A program made the position numbers and the translations under genes. A DNA stretch of 64,000 nucleotides from Eublepharis macularius (Eukaryota; Chordata; Lepidosauria; Squamata; Eublepharidae), in the NCBI RefSeq assembly GCF_028583425.1, contig NC_072801.1, positions 14,776,001-14,840,000 of the forward strand, written 5' to 3'. This document shows positions 11,947-23,574 of the stretch, piece by piece. The notes under the pieces are model-generated. The model was not told the origin of the DNA. It was given only the letters and a program-made list of their open reading frames with translations, and did no database searches. Position 1 is the first letter of the stretch, and every line of letters begins with the position of its first letter.

Positions 11947-12781
11947 CAGGGGTCATTTCGTAGAAAAAGAGCTGGAGGAACTCCTTAGCATAACTCCTTA
12001 GCATATGCCACACCCCTTGGCATCACTGGAAGTGTGTCATTAGCATAACTGCTTTGCATATGCCACACCCTGTGACATCACCTATCCTGACTGTTTTGGA
12101 CCCAATCCTGGACATTCAGGGCTGAAATTGTGCCCAAAATGGCAAACAGGCTGAAAATGGCCAAAAAGGGGCCCAAAATGGTCAGGATCAGGCCGCTACT
12201 GAGTGGGAGTGATCCACCACCTGTCAGAGACGCGATCTGGATACTGGCAGTAATGGCTGTACCCGTAATCACTACGCAAAATGCACTGGGAGGGAAAACC
12301 CCACGGGTAACTAACAAAACTTATGGTTCACACCAATTATTTAATCAAGTGAAAAATTCTTTAAAGTGCAAGTGCAGAACTGTCGTGTCTTCATGATTTT
12401 CGGTTGTACCTGACATAGTCTGTCGTTGTAGTACCTATTGTGATTGTAGAGTTTAATGTATTGTATTGTATATTAAGTGTTGTTTCGTAGTTGGATGAGA
12501 ATGAATTGTAAAGTATTTATTGAATGGTTATAGTAGCACTTGCACTTGCACTTTAAAGAATTTTTCACTTGATTAAATAATTGGTGTGAACCGTAAGTTT
12601 TGTTAGTTACCCGTGGGGTTTTCCCTCCCAGAGACGCGATCTGGGCTGTTTCGGCCCCAATCCAGGCTGAAACGGGCCCAAAATGGCCAAGAGTCAAGTG
12701 GGCGGGGCCACCTGACATGGGACCTCTTTGGGGAACTGCTGGAACTGCGTTCCTGCGCGTTCCCCCTCGAAATGAGCCCTG
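11947..12781. mobile_element. hAT-type element, family B, interrupted by another element
   Basis: Starts caggggtcatttcgtag and ends ctcgaaatgagccctg. It matches the reverse complement of the copy at 2,083-2,517 in both halves. Positions 12,241-12,629 are an insertion absent from that copy. The outer target duplication is not clear. Confidence 0.8.
12241..12629. mobile_element. Inserted element with about 90-bp inverted repeats and 15-bp flanking duplication
   Basis: Inverted repeats at 12,288-12,377 and 12,541-12,629 begin gggagggaaaaccccacggg and are almost perfect. The 15-mer agagacgcgatctgg flanks the insert on both sides (12,226-12,240; 12,630-12,644), while the uninterrupted family copy has it once. 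A 47-bp segment (12,241-12,287) lies outside the left repeat. Family not recognised. Confidence 0.75.
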
Positions 12782-13467
12782 GGCACAGCCATACAACACA
12801 CAGATTGAGAGGGATCGATACACCACAAAACGGACTTCATAAGCTCACTCAGTATATGAAGACCTGAAACGTAACATCTGGGAGGAAACTTCTCAGCAGG
12901 ATCTTGCAGCAAGTCTGCAGCATGCTAACACTAGAGACCTGGTGAAATTCCATCTATTAAAGAACAGAAAAGAAACTCCAAATGGTTTAGTACATCCAAA
13001 TCAACAAACCGCAACAAGGCAAACACAATTTCACCTTTCCTACATTACGAAGGAAGCAAAGTTTAGGATCCCTGTGCACTCCGTGTTTTGAGGTTATGGT
13101 TTTCTTTTCTTTTTTTTAATCACCGCAACATCAACTCTGTTCTACTATTCGAAATTTTAAACTCAAAGAGAGAAATGTCTATGCAAGGCTCAAGTCATAC
13201 AGCGCTGCTGGAGCAAAGTTCGTTTAGGGACACACCCCGACAGTCATCCTTCCCCCGTTCAGGGCTTAAAAATGCCAATGAGCGCTAAAGGGGGAAAGAC
13301 CACCAAACCTACATGCAGGTGCAGACAGAGGCTGGCTCCTAAGAAAAGAGATGAGGTGCGGGTGGTTTCTAAGAAGAGAAGTCACTTGGCCCAGACTCAG
13401 ATTCTTTAGTGTTTCATACATCCCAGCCCCAAGCTATGGGGTTAGGCATGAAGTCATGCACTATGAC

Positions 13468-13661
13468 CAGGGCTTTTTTTCAGCTGGAACGCAGTGGAAC
13501 GGAGTTCCGGCACCTCTTGAAAATGGTCACATGCCTCCGGAGGGCAATCTCAACTCCCCTCTGTCTGGAGATCAGTGGGCGGGGCCACCAGCCATGTGAC
13601 CATTTTCTCCAAGGGCAACCCACTGAGTTCCACCACCTCTTTTCCCATAAAAAAAGCCCTG
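13468..13661. mobile_element. Foldback hAT-type element, family A, copy 2
   Basis: CAGGGCTTTTTTTCAGC to aaaaaaagccctg, with target duplications actatgac and actattac. It has a short interior with a reduced foldback. Confidence 0.85.
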
Positions 13662-13779
13662 ACTATTACCAAGACCTTTCACTGTCCCAATGACCAAAAC
13701 GGCACACTGTACACACTGAATGTGGGACACAATCCGCTTGGAACAGCAGCCATGCAATAATACCATAGTCAAGCAGGGC

Positions 13780-14240
13780 TCCATCCACTCAGAAGCTTCA
13801 CCAATATTTTATTTACATTTAGAACCTGCCTCCATGTCCGCTGCTTCGGTAAGGTGGCTGGCCCACATCCTGGTTGTGATGCAATTCCATTTTGCCAGAA
13901 TTTGGGGAGGGAAAAGAGAACTTCAGGGCACAATGAGTCCCATCAGGGGTTCGGTCTCCCCTCCCCCTCTGCCATTAATGTTCCCCAAGATCAGACACAT
14001 ACAAAGAGCATCTCATCTCGCTTCAAGGTGAGGCCTTTTATCAGGTGTTTGAAATCAGGCCAAGTCCTAGTAAGGCTGGACTCCAACCAAGCTCTGCAAT
14101 AGAGCTTCCTCAGCACACACCATGCCGGCCCGCTCTTTCAAGGCGGGGTGTGTGTGTGTGACACACACACAGGGTCCCATCTTACAGAAATCAAAGTCAG
14201 ACATATTTGTGACGCCAATGAATCAAGGTAGTTGGTCAAA
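13780..14240 (-). other. Possible 3' end of a minus-strand transcript
   Basis: Minus-strand AATAAA occurs near 13,811 (tattttatttac on the plus strand), after non-repetitive sequence lying just downstream of the CpG island. It could end a short transcript from the island. No coding frame supports it. Confidence 0.2.
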
Positions 14241-14249
14241 TGCCAGGGC

Positions 14250-15500
14250 CTAAGATCTCGTTCAGCACACCCCAACCGCAGGAGGATTCTCTGGACAGTA
14301 ACAGCCGAAGGATGCCTTTGGGCACTGCCTGCCACAGGGCAAGGGCAGCCACACACCTGGCAATACGCCCAGGCCGGAGAGATGCACCTGCAGACGCAGC
14401 ACCCTGCCTCCCGCAAGGCCTTCACCTGCCTTCCCGTGTCACGGCAGGGCATCAAACCGGCCAACGGCAGGCCCGGCTTCTCAAGGAACTTGGTCGGTTT
14501 TCTCCGGCTTCCTTCCAAGGGGGCAGGGAGGCCAAGAAGCCGGTCCTGCTTCGCCGGCTCGCCAAGGCAGAGGAGGAGGGGATGATGTCATGCCCACGAC
14601 GGAGGGGGAGCGGGCGGCATCTGCCACATCTCCCGAAAGCGGAGGACGGCCCCGGCCCCCGGCTTTCCGGGAGAGGCTTTTCTAGGGAGGGGGCTGCGGG
14701 GAAGACGGCAGGCATGAAGGGGCCGAGGAGCGAGGGCGGCCGAGGGAGCCGTCACGGGGCAGGGAACGGGGGCGCTGGGAGCGCAGGAGGGCGCCTCGGG
14801 GTGGCTCCTGGAGGCGAGCGAGGACAGGCGGGCCTGCAGACCGGGGGCGCTGAGCGGGGCCTTTTGGGCACGCACACGCACCCCGGGGTTGTGGGGTGGG
14901 CAGCCGCCCTCCCTCCGGAGCAGCCTCAGCCCAGCGCCGAGACAAAAGCAGCCCTGCGCGGGGCAGCCTCTCCCCGTCCCCGGGGCCAGAAGCAAAACGC
15001 GAGAGACCGGAGGGGGCCCGGGGCTTGCAAAGGGCAGGCGGCGTCGCGGGGCCGGGGCGCCGGGCGGGCTGGGGTGGTCGCGGGGCCCCTCTTACCGGCT
15101 CAGCGCCGCGCTCCGAGCCCCGCCGCCGCCGGCGTCCCTCCGGCCGCTCCGAGCGCCGCTGCCATCCTAGCTGGCTCGGGCCCGGGAGGCGACCGCTGGC
15201 TGCCAGCTGATGCGCCGGGCACCGCCTCCTGTGACGCGCGGAAGGGCTGGGCCAGGCCGGGGAGAAAGAGGGCCGGGACTTCGCCGCACCAGCCCGGGTC
15301 TGCCGGGCGCTTCCCGGGCAGCTCGGAGAGGCAGACGGCTCGCGGCGGCGATGGGACGGCGCAGGCAGGCGCAGCGCGGGCCCGTTTCTCCTGGATCTGG
15401 CGGGAGGGGCCTGTCGATCAAGGGCCGCTGGGCAGGCGTGGGGAGCAGCGTTGAGTCGGGGCCGCATCCGGCCTACATTGCTGGGTCGTTGTGAGGGTTG
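14250..15500 (-). promoter_or_regulatory. CpG island, promoter of a minus-strand gene
   Basis: About 1.2 kb of dense CpG and GC-rich sequence between AT-rich flanks. The long open frames on both strands here are a by-product of GC richness: none has family resemblance. A minus-strand exon with a strong donor (see 15,096-15,200) indicates transcription to the left. In mammals the gene beyond VRK3 in this direction on the same strand is NUP62 (with ATF5 and SIGLEC11 between); NUP62 has non-coding 5' exons and a long first intron, so it is a candidate by gene order only. Confidence 0.7.
15096..15200 (-). other. Non-coding first exon with splice donor and uORF
   Basis: On the minus strand the exon ends GAGCCG followed by gtaagagggg, a near-consensus donor. 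It holds an upstream ATG at 15,165 (context ctaggATGG) opening a 21-codon Ala/Gly-rich frame that stops at 15,100, just before the donor. The 5' limit is approximate. The next exon was not found within 1-15,000. Confidence 0.5.
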
Positions 15501-15538
15501 AAATGGCAAAAGAGCCATGCGGGGCACTCTCAGCTGCG

Positions 15539-15572
<34 letters not shown>

Positions 15573-15573
15573 C
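15539..15573 (+). repeat. (GT)n(GA)n microsatellite
   Basis: Simple dinucleotide runs at the edge of the CpG island. Confidence 0.9.
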
Positions 15574-15639
15574 CCTGCCTGCTGCTTAAGATCTTGGGCT
15601 GAGGTCCCTTGCTCTGTTGGGTCGCCACTTTCAGAGGCT

Positions 15640-15965
15640 AAGGGGTAGGACTGCAGCTCCAGGGTGGGAAGTTCCCGGAGATTTGGGGGGGGGGGTGGAT
15701 CCTGGAGAAGTGAAGTTTGGGGAGCAGAGGGACCTCAGTGGGGTACCATTAGGTTTGCCAGCTCTGGATTGGGAAATTCCTGAAGATTTGGGGGGTGGAC
15801 CCTAGGAAGAGTTTGGGGAAGGGAGGAACCTCAATGAGGTATTGTGCCATACAGTCCACCCTCCAAAGCAGCCATTTTTTCCAGGAGAACTGATCTGTGT
15901 TGCTTGGAGATCAGTTGTTATTCCAGATCTCCAGCGACCACCTGGAGGTTGGTAAGCCTACAGGG
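15640..15965. repeat. Dispersed repeat with tandem partial copy
   Basis: The segment ggtttgccagctctggattgggaaattcc...ccacctggaggttggtaagcc has loosely inverted ends (aggtttgcca / tggtaagcct). Its first third is repeated at 15,648-15,715. It resembles a common reptile repeat; class uncertain. Confidence 0.5.
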
Positions 15966-16770
15966 TGAACACCAGAGACAGGGCCTTACCATTAACGGCA
16001 CCCTGAGTCTCGAACTCGCTCCCCGCAGAAACTGGCCTAGTGCTGCTGAATTGGCAAGTTCGTAAGCAGTGAAGGGTGAACTGGTTTGTACTTCCCCAAG
16101 CTTTTTTTTACTCCTTTTGCAGTTTTAGAAGCAATCCTGCCAGAGAAAGCTCTTTCTGCGAGGAACTGCCTTAGTTTCCCTTACTTGCAGCTTTCTTTGC
16201 ATTAAGGTTTGAAATGATACCTCAGCACTATCTGAAAGTCGAGACTGGAAAATTCCAGTGGAACGACAGATCTGTGTTTGCTGTTACCAACTGTATTGCA
16301 CAATTGATGCTTAGCCCAGCAACAAATACCCTTGAGAGAGAGAGAGCTCATAAGCTTAGGTGAAAGCCAATTTAGGAAACTTCTCTATTTTTCTGTCTGA
16401 AAAATACACAAAGCAGTTTGATTTGGGGACTCGAGTCAACATTGAATGGGGTTCCTAGGAGAGCTCTCAATGGCCTGGCACAGAGTTATTTACATTTTAG
16501 TAGGGCTGTTGCATCTTTGCAAAAATACCAGTGATTCTGTTGTAAAAGCAACCCTGGTATAAAACCTTTTGAGCAATAAAAATGCCAGAACATTAAGTGA
16601 ACATTTCGATTTTGTCCACAGTTTTGATGTTATCTGACGTAGTCTTTTCATAAACAACAGAACTGTCATTTTCTTTGGTCATTTTTCTACGGCCCAACAC
16701 AGCTACTTTACGTATTTGCCACAAACAAACATGCACTTTCACTTTTGCCAAACTCAGTTAAATTTGGGAT
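15966..16770. other. Non-coding stretch
   Basis: No gene or familiar repeat recognised. Confidence 0.35.
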
Positions 16771-16771
16771 G

Positions 16772-16925
16772 GGGCCACGGCCTGGCATGCAGAAAATCCC
16801 AGGTTCAATTCCTGGTATCTCCCGCTAAAAGGGTCAGGTGGCATGATGTGAAAGACCTCTGCCCAAAACCCTGGAAAACCACTGCCAGTGTGAGTAGACA
16901 ATACTCACTTTGCTAGACCAAATTG
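16772..16925 (+). repeat. tRNA-derived SINE, second family
   Basis: It has a B-box-like ggttcaattcc after a tRNA-like head, then gtgaaagacctctgcc...gccagtgtgagtagacaatac. The same family occurs at 32,440. Confidence 0.8.
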
Positions 16926-17790
16926 GTCACGGAGAGCAAAAGATCTACAGTAACTGCTCAGGTCTCCATGTGTAGGATTCATGCTATAAACACGTATCCA
17001 TTTGAACTAAGCTTTTTTCATTTTTTAATCAATTGGTATTTTATGAGTTTACGACTTATTGGTTAAACAATAAACCTGCATGAATGATAACGAAGTGCAC
17101 AGATGCCTTCCCAGGTCAAAAGGAACTTAACTTGCTGCTGAAATGTTGCTCAGGATTACAGCAAGGGGTGGCCAGAGGTGGGTGAAATCTCTCTGCTTAC
17201 AGAGGCAGAACCCTGAGGTCATTGGAGGCTAGAGTTAGGTTTGGGGTGGGGGTGGGAGCATTGGAAAGAAGGCACAAGACCTGCCTATTTACCATGTACA
17301 AACTTAAAAATTTTAAATGGCCAAAAAAGAATAGCCCAGTCTTTCCCCCCCCTAGCATATGCCAGAAAAGGGGGATGGGGAATCAAGGCAGGCCACTTAT
17401 TTCCTGATTGCTTCATAATGCGAAGTGTTAGCTTTATTGCCCAATCCCACTCAAAAGTGAAGTTCAATGGGACCGTACTGCCAAATAGGTGTGGATGGGA
17501 TTGGCACCATGCAACCTGAGGTTATGCCCATTCATTCAGCAATGCCACTTTTTAAATTTTAAAATGCCACAGACACATTGAATGGCAGCACTGAAGTCCT
17601 CCCTGCACAAACCCACCACGTGAGGGGGTCACTTCACTTTGTCATCTAGCAGGACCACCTCTATGTTTGATGTACATATCTCCATTTTTTTGAAAAACCA
17701 GACCTTCCTTCCAGGGAGTGCATTGGCTCTACTCCCTCCATTTTAACTTCACAACAAATCTCCAAAATAGGCCGAGAAAGACCCCCAAAC
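16926..17790. other. Non-coding stretch
   Basis: Nothing recognised except a possible SINE edge near 17,735-17,790. Confidence 0.35.
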
Positions 17791-17799
17791 AAAGCCACT

Positions 17800-19436
17800 T
17801 CCAGAGTCTTATGAGCCTTTTACGGCAGGATGGGGAGGCACCATTATTGTAGCTTAGTACTATTAAATTGAGAACATATACAGGAGAGGCCAGCTGGAGG
17901 ATAGACCATGCAGGCAAGAGCTGAATACACCTGTTATGTTGTTATTGGCTGGTGTGTCCTAATGTTTGATACTACATATGGCGATGAGATAAACTGAAGC
18001 CGCCTCTTGGCAAATGACTGACCTTGGAAGGCTGTTTCTCTCTCTTTTTCTTTGGTTGACATAATTCTTCAACCTAGGAGAAAATGGCTGCCACTGTGGG
18101 AGCTGTTTCACAATTTGATCAACAAATGGGAGGAACAATGTCCAATTGCCACAGATTTTTTTCCACTGCAAATAACAGATGACAATAAAAAGAAAGCAAT
18201 TATGCTCCTCAGTGTAGGGCCTTCTACTTAAGAGTTTAATGAGAAATCTGTTACTACCTGAAAAACCCAGCGGTAAAACTTTTGAAGAGTTAGTAAATCT
18301 GTTGAAAAACCACTCTAATCCCCAGGGCTTTTTTTCTGGGAAAAGAGGTGGCGGAACTCAGTGGGTTGCCCTCAGAGAAAATGGTCACATGGCTGGTGGC
18401 CCCGCCCCCTGATCTCCAGACAGGGGAGTTGAGATTGCCCTCCGCACGGGTGGAGGGCAATCTAAACTCCCCTCTGTCTGGAGATCAGGGGGTGGGGCCG
18501 CAAGCCATGTGACCATTTTCAAGAGGTTCCGGAACTCCGTTCCCCTGCGTTCCCCCTGAAAAAAGGCCCTGCTAATCCCACTCTTAGCGAGATTCTGGAG
18601 TGTTTTAATTCACAATCCAGAGAGTCTGAAGAGGCCATAGGGAAATTTGTGGTTGAATTGCTGATGCTCTCAAAACTGCAATTATGGGGCCACACTGACA
18701 CAGATGTTAAGGGATCACTTCGGCTTTGGAGTAAATTATGAGAAAATATAGAGGCAACCACTGTCTGACTCCACCTTAACCTTTCATACAGCAATGATGT
18801 TGGCCCTGGCTATGCAATCTGCGATTAAAATTGTACAGGATTTGCAGACCCTGCCCCTACACCACGAGGAGCAGGATCTGACATGGGATGACTGAACACG
18901 TTTGGAAACTTGTCAGAGAACCAGAAAGAGTTCAGGACAGCTGTGACCATTGTGCTGGATTCCATACCTCCACAACCTATAGATTTAAAAATGCAAAATG
19001 CTACAATTGTGGTCTCATTGGCCACATTAGAAGAATCTAGAGCTAAGACACAAAGTAATGTGTGCATCACTTTGTAATGTGTGCATCAATCCTCAGCTCG
19101 TAGGATGTGTGCATAAAAAGACAAGTTCTGTAGGTGTGGCTGAGGATGTAGCATGTATCATTTATAATCTGCCTGGAACAAAAATTCCTAAGGAGGACCT
19201 TGGATGTATCCTTTGAATTGGACACAGGTTGCAGTGTGATTCTTATGAATCAAACCTCATTTGAGGCTTTATGGCAGGATGGGGAAGCACCCTTATTGCA
19301 GCCTAGTAACTATTAAATTGAGAACATACAAAGGAGAGGCTGGCTGGCGGTAGGCCATGCAGGCGAGAGCTAAATAAACCTGTTAAGTTGTTATAAGATG
19401 GCGTGTTCTAGTATTCACAATACTACACAGAGTAGA
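17800..19436 (+). mobile_element. Ty3/gypsy-like fossil, short and broken
   Basis: Direct LTR-like repeats of about 165 bp lie at roughly 17,812-17,975 and 19,264-19,436 (shared attaaattgagaacata and gcaggcgagagct). Between them are gag-like sequence with a CCHC knuckle and the start of an aspartic protease. No reverse transcriptase or integrase is visible. It is broken many times and old. A foldback hAT-type element (18,323-18,571) is inserted in the gag part. The repeats extend slightly into the protease end on both sides, suggesting origin from a tandem copy. Confidence 0.6.
18323..18571. mobile_element. Foldback hAT-type element, family A, copy 3
   Basis: CAGGGCTTTTTTTCTGGG to aaaaaaggccctg around an inverted repeat with centre ccgcacgggtggagg. 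It is flanked by ctaatcc on both sides and sits within the gypsy-like fossil. Confidence 0.85.
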
Positions 19437-19538
19437 CAGTATAGACCTAGACAGCCTGTTTGGCTTGTTTAATTTGTTCTGTACACTGACATTGGCTAAG
19501 TTTGTAATTTCAGTGTGCTTGAGAGTCACAGACAAATG

Positions 19539-19636
19539 TAGCTTATGCTACAATAAAATTGGTTAGTCTTAAAGGTGCTACTGGACTCTTTTTGATTTTG
19601 CTACTACAGACTAACACGGCTAACTCCTCTGGATCT
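19539..19636 (+). repeat. Second hammerhead-family repeat, single 3' arm
   Basis: gcttatgctacaataaaattggttagtc...actaacacggctaactcctctggatc. The hammerhead core part is missing. Confidence 0.75.
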
Positions 19637-19794
19637 AAGACAAATGAGAGAAGCAAGTATGTCCTCCTTTCTGGGCCCTGTGAGATTCTTTTAAAATAAC
19701 TTTCTTTTTGCCTCTTGGATAACCTCCACCCAAATAGTATTTTGCTCCTAACAAATGCCAGGCAAAAATTCTCTCTCTCTCTCTCTCTGTTGGT

Positions 19795-19885
19795 CTGTAG
19801 TAGAAGAGGAAGATCGAAATCCAGTAGCACCTTATAAGATGTCACAGGTTTTCAAGGATCAAAGCACCCTTCGTCAGATATGTAT
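19795..19885. repeat. Related repeat fragment
   Basis: tccagtagcaccttataagatgtcacaggttttcaaggatcaaagcacccttcgtcagata shows the same layout as the hammerhead families, diverged. Confidence 0.55.
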
Positions 19886-20754
19886 TGGCTATTTATTCAG
19901 AACGGATCTGGCAAAGGAATCTTTGACTCTGGAAACCTTATACTCTGGAAACCGTGTTTTTCTTTGATTGTGACCGTTTACACATTTATAGCAACAAAAA
20001 AGTCTTTGTGTGGCTGGTGCTGTTTTTAGGTTAAGGTTTCGAAGCCTTCAAAGCATAGGAAATTGGAAACTTACTGTATTGAAAGGAGGGCGAACGTCTC
20101 ATCTCACAAACCTCCTTGCATCTGAAACAGAAGGTAAGTCGTGTTCAGAAATATTCCTTCCTTGGGCTGACACTTGTAGGCCTATTCTTGTCATGCACAA
20201 AGCAGTGGCAAAAACCATCCCCTATAAGATGTCTTCTGTGCAACATGATCTCCCCTATGGAAAGATGCGTGGAGTCTTGTAGTGTGGGGGGCCAATTCAC
20301 TGTGCCACTTGGAGGCCCGCATCCCCTTTTGTGGGCATACCCAAGAAGCAGCCTGGAATCACACATAGGCTTTGCTCACACACAATGCCAAATAATAGTT
20401 TAGGGTCACATGCTGGGTCTCATATGATTGCTTCCACCTCCAAGTCTTACGTGACTCCTTGCCCCCCAGTAACCCCTGCTGGTTGATTTGACCTGCAAAG
20501 GGTGGTTTGTGCTGCCCATCCAAACTAGCAGTACAAACCATGGCTTGCAATATTGATTTGGAAGCCAAGCATGAGCTATGGCTTTATTCCAATATAACAA
20601 CTATTGGAAGAGGAGGATTCAGAAACCTTTCCTCAGGTTTCAGAGGCGAACAAACCAAAGAGTTAGAAAGATAGAGAGGTCAGGGCACTCTGTTTACTGC
20701 TCTGACTGTCCTTTGATATGTAGATTGCTATTCTCAGGATTTCCTCCTCCTTAC
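19886..20754. other. Non-coding stretch
   Basis: No supported gene; nothing recognised. Confidence 0.35.
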
Positions 20755-21255
20755 CAGGGCCGTATTATTCATAGGGCTGACTAGGTTGAAGCCCAGGGGC
20801 CCCACAGGGACTAAGGGCCCATCAATTTTTTTTGCTGAGGCACAGCCCCACCTAAATTACAACTAATTGATTCTCTTATATAACCTCTATTAAGATAATT
20901 AACTACTTCCTTATTGAAGTGAAACAAATTGTTTCTTATATTAAAACAATTATCCATAAATTATATATTTTAATAAATAATAAATTTATTCACTTCAAGA
21001 TATTACAGTACTGAACAATTATAACCCAAAAATGTGCTTTCCTAAAGAGTTCTTGTGCAATAAAAATATTTTTAAAATTGTGAAAAGAATTCTTCAGGAG
21101 ACCCACAAAATGGATATAGGGATAAGTACTGTGGTCTAGTACCTACGGTACCAGGGTCAGACTGTCAGCTGTAGTGGGGTGAAAGATTGAAGTGACAGAC
21201 AGGGCCCCAAATACCTGAAAGCCTCGGGGCCCGGCCATGGGTTAATAGGGCCCTG
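20755..21255. mobile_element. hAT-like non-autonomous element
   Basis: Ends cagggccgtattattcatagggc and gggttaatagggccctg are inverted. Flanks ctccttac and ctactgac agree at 6 of 8 positions. The interior is AT-rich. Confidence 0.65.
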
Positions 21256-21586
21256 CTACTGACTTCCTCTCACTTCTTCTCATCCTGGCATTGTTCCATG
21301 CAAGACCTCTCCTCCTCCTCAAGATGCAATTTTACCCAGGAATTGCAGTTTTCAAAGACAGAGCCACACACTGGGGGATGGGAGGGATTCCCTCACAGTT
21401 CTCCGCCTGGCTGCCACCTTTGCCAGTTGTTAGGCTGGCTCCCTCCCCCCTCCCCCTGCTGTTCACCCACCTCCTTCCCGCCCCCCCATGCTCTGGGTGG
21501 CAGCACAAGCTGCTGTGCTCCTCTGCCACCTAACTCCTGCCTTTGCTTCCTCCAGGAGTGCAGGTGTACTTCCCTCTCCATCTCAG

Positions 21587-21734
21587 GCTGATTCCGCACA
21601 CGTTGGATAATGCACTTCCAATCCTCTTTATAGATCATTTGGAACTGATTTTTTCATGTGCGGAACAAAAACTCCACCTCAAACGATTGATAAAGTGCAT
21701 TGAAAGTGCATTATCCAACATGTGCGGAATCAGC
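21587..21734. mobile_element. Small inverted-repeat element (MITE-like)
   Basis: Ends gctgattccgcacacgttggataatgcact and its near-perfect complement agtgcattatccaacatgtgcggaatcagc. No clear target duplication. Confidence 0.7.
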
Positions 21735-22768
21735 CACAGTTTGAAAAGATTTCCACTCAATGCCAATTTGCTTCTGGGCACAACTGAAAGGGCTGCTTCT
21801 TACCATTTAAAATGGGAATGTATGAAGATGCTTTGCTGCCTTCATGGCCAAAATGACATTGTCCACTTTTGTGCTATTGTTCCTGATTCCGTTTTGCTTG
21901 TTTTAATGATAATGAGGTCACAGAATTTTGTTCATGTGACTGGGGGAGAAAAAAAGAGGATTATAAATTGCTCCATAGTGGTAGTTTCTGAGATGGGACT
22001 TTTCATCCCACTAAGGGTAAGGAACGTTTTCTATAAACATGTCTGTGGAGGGGACAAGAGGGGGGAAGCTTCAGACATGCAATGTCAAACCACGTATGAA
22101 TTTATTATTTATTTATAAATAAAAATAGAATTGACCCAGTAGACTTAAGAAGTTGCATGGACAGAGGAACCAAATTTTCAGTCCTTTGAACGTGGAAATC
22201 TGGAACACTTTCCAGCTAAAAACAGAAAGCAATTGCACTTGGAATTCTGTTTTTCTTAGAAAACCCTGAATCCCTCAGAGTCAATTTCAGGGTACCTTTT
22301 TCTTCACTATGGTTTTGAGACCCTTCTGTACCTTGTTGTATCCTTCCTTATTCAAAGAGGAACTTAACATTAGCGTGCGTTTGAAACCTGTGTTGCTAAT
22401 GCTTGCTAGAAAGGTCTGAAAAGAAAGCACTCTCTCATTCTCATAAAGAGTATTTCTGTGGCAAAATACATAGGGGCAATAATTAAACATCAGAGACATG
22501 ATAGGTTCCTCCAATTTTAATTTTTGCGTAAGGCAAAAGCCATATGAGCAGTACTAGACAGATCTCAACCTAAAACCTGAGGGTCTCGTTTACCAGTTGT
22601 ACTCAGTTTTGCTACCTAGCATTGACCAATTCAGAAAATCTGGAAAAGATAAAATATTCAAGGTTGCCTAACAGCACAGACAAAAGTCTTTCTATCTGAT
22701 CCCTGCTACCTGCGTAGATACCGTTAACTGGAGATGCTGCAGACTGAACTCGCATCAATTATTCATTT
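21735..22768. other. Non-coding stretch
   Basis: No gene or familiar repeat recognised. Confidence 0.35.
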
Positions 22769-22770
22769 TG

Positions 22771-23023
22771 AGAGAGCCAGTTTGGTGTAGTGGTTAAGAG
22801 CACGGGACTCTAATCTGGAGAGCCGGGTTTGATTCCCCACTCCTCCACAAAGCCAGCTGGGTGACCTTGGGCGAGTCACAGTTCTCTTGAGCTCTCTCAG
22901 CCCCACCCACCTCACAGGGTGATTGTTGTGGGGTAATAATAACACTTTGTAAACCGCTCTGAGTGGGCATTAAGTTGTCCTGAAGGGCGGTATATAAATC
23001 GAATGTTATTATGTTATGTTATT
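22771..23023 (+). repeat. Full-length Sauria-type SINE
   Basis: A tRNA-like head with A box (tagtggttaag) and B box (gggtttgattcc), a central agccccacccacctcacagggtg core, and a BovB-like 3' end (aaaccgctctgagtgggcattaag...gggcggtatataaatcg). It is the best-preserved SINE here and the strongest sign that the DNA is squamate. Confidence 0.9.
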
Positions 23024-23574
23024 TTCCCATTGATGCAAATTAATTTTGCCTTTTGTGGTTTCTTTCACGTGTATTTTAATATACACATTATCAGATGAGG
23101 AACAACTCCATTCCCTTCTAGAAGTGGGCCACCTTTTAACCATACCATTACCTGGATCTTTAACTGGAGTTTCCAGGAATTTAATGGGGGTGGGGATGGC
23201 TGCTATAGAACAAAGCGAACCTCCTGGGCACGAGGCAGCCAAAGTCAAACACATTCAAGTCCTGATGATTTCAAACGGAGAGCTGAATGTGAGCCAGCTG
23301 AATTTAAAATAATAAATAATAGAGCATTTCAAGAGCATCACCCACATTATCTTGTTTTAAATCTTTCCAAAAGACTTGTTAGTAGTACCTGCATATTGCA
23401 AAAGGGTGGAGGATGAGAACAAATGGTTTCCTAAGGCGAGCTAGTGAGTTTATGGCAAGGGCTGATTTTGAACACAATGATATATTTCTAATTTAATTAC
23501 TGTATACTGAGGTGCAAAGAAGAATCAAAATCTACCATCAACAAATTTGGCAAGCAAAGGGAATTTAATTTTTT

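Noticed and set aside
14240-15454. 404-codon open frame on the plus strand, and a 281-codon frame on the minus strand
   Set aside because: Both lie in the CpG island, where stop codons are rare by composition. Their translations are Ala/Arg/Gly/Pro-rich with no family resemblance, and the two overlap on opposite strands.
22771-23023. tRNA gene
   Set aside because: The A and B boxes belong to a SINE head. The sequence does not close into a full cloverleaf with a mature 3' end and continues into the SINE body.
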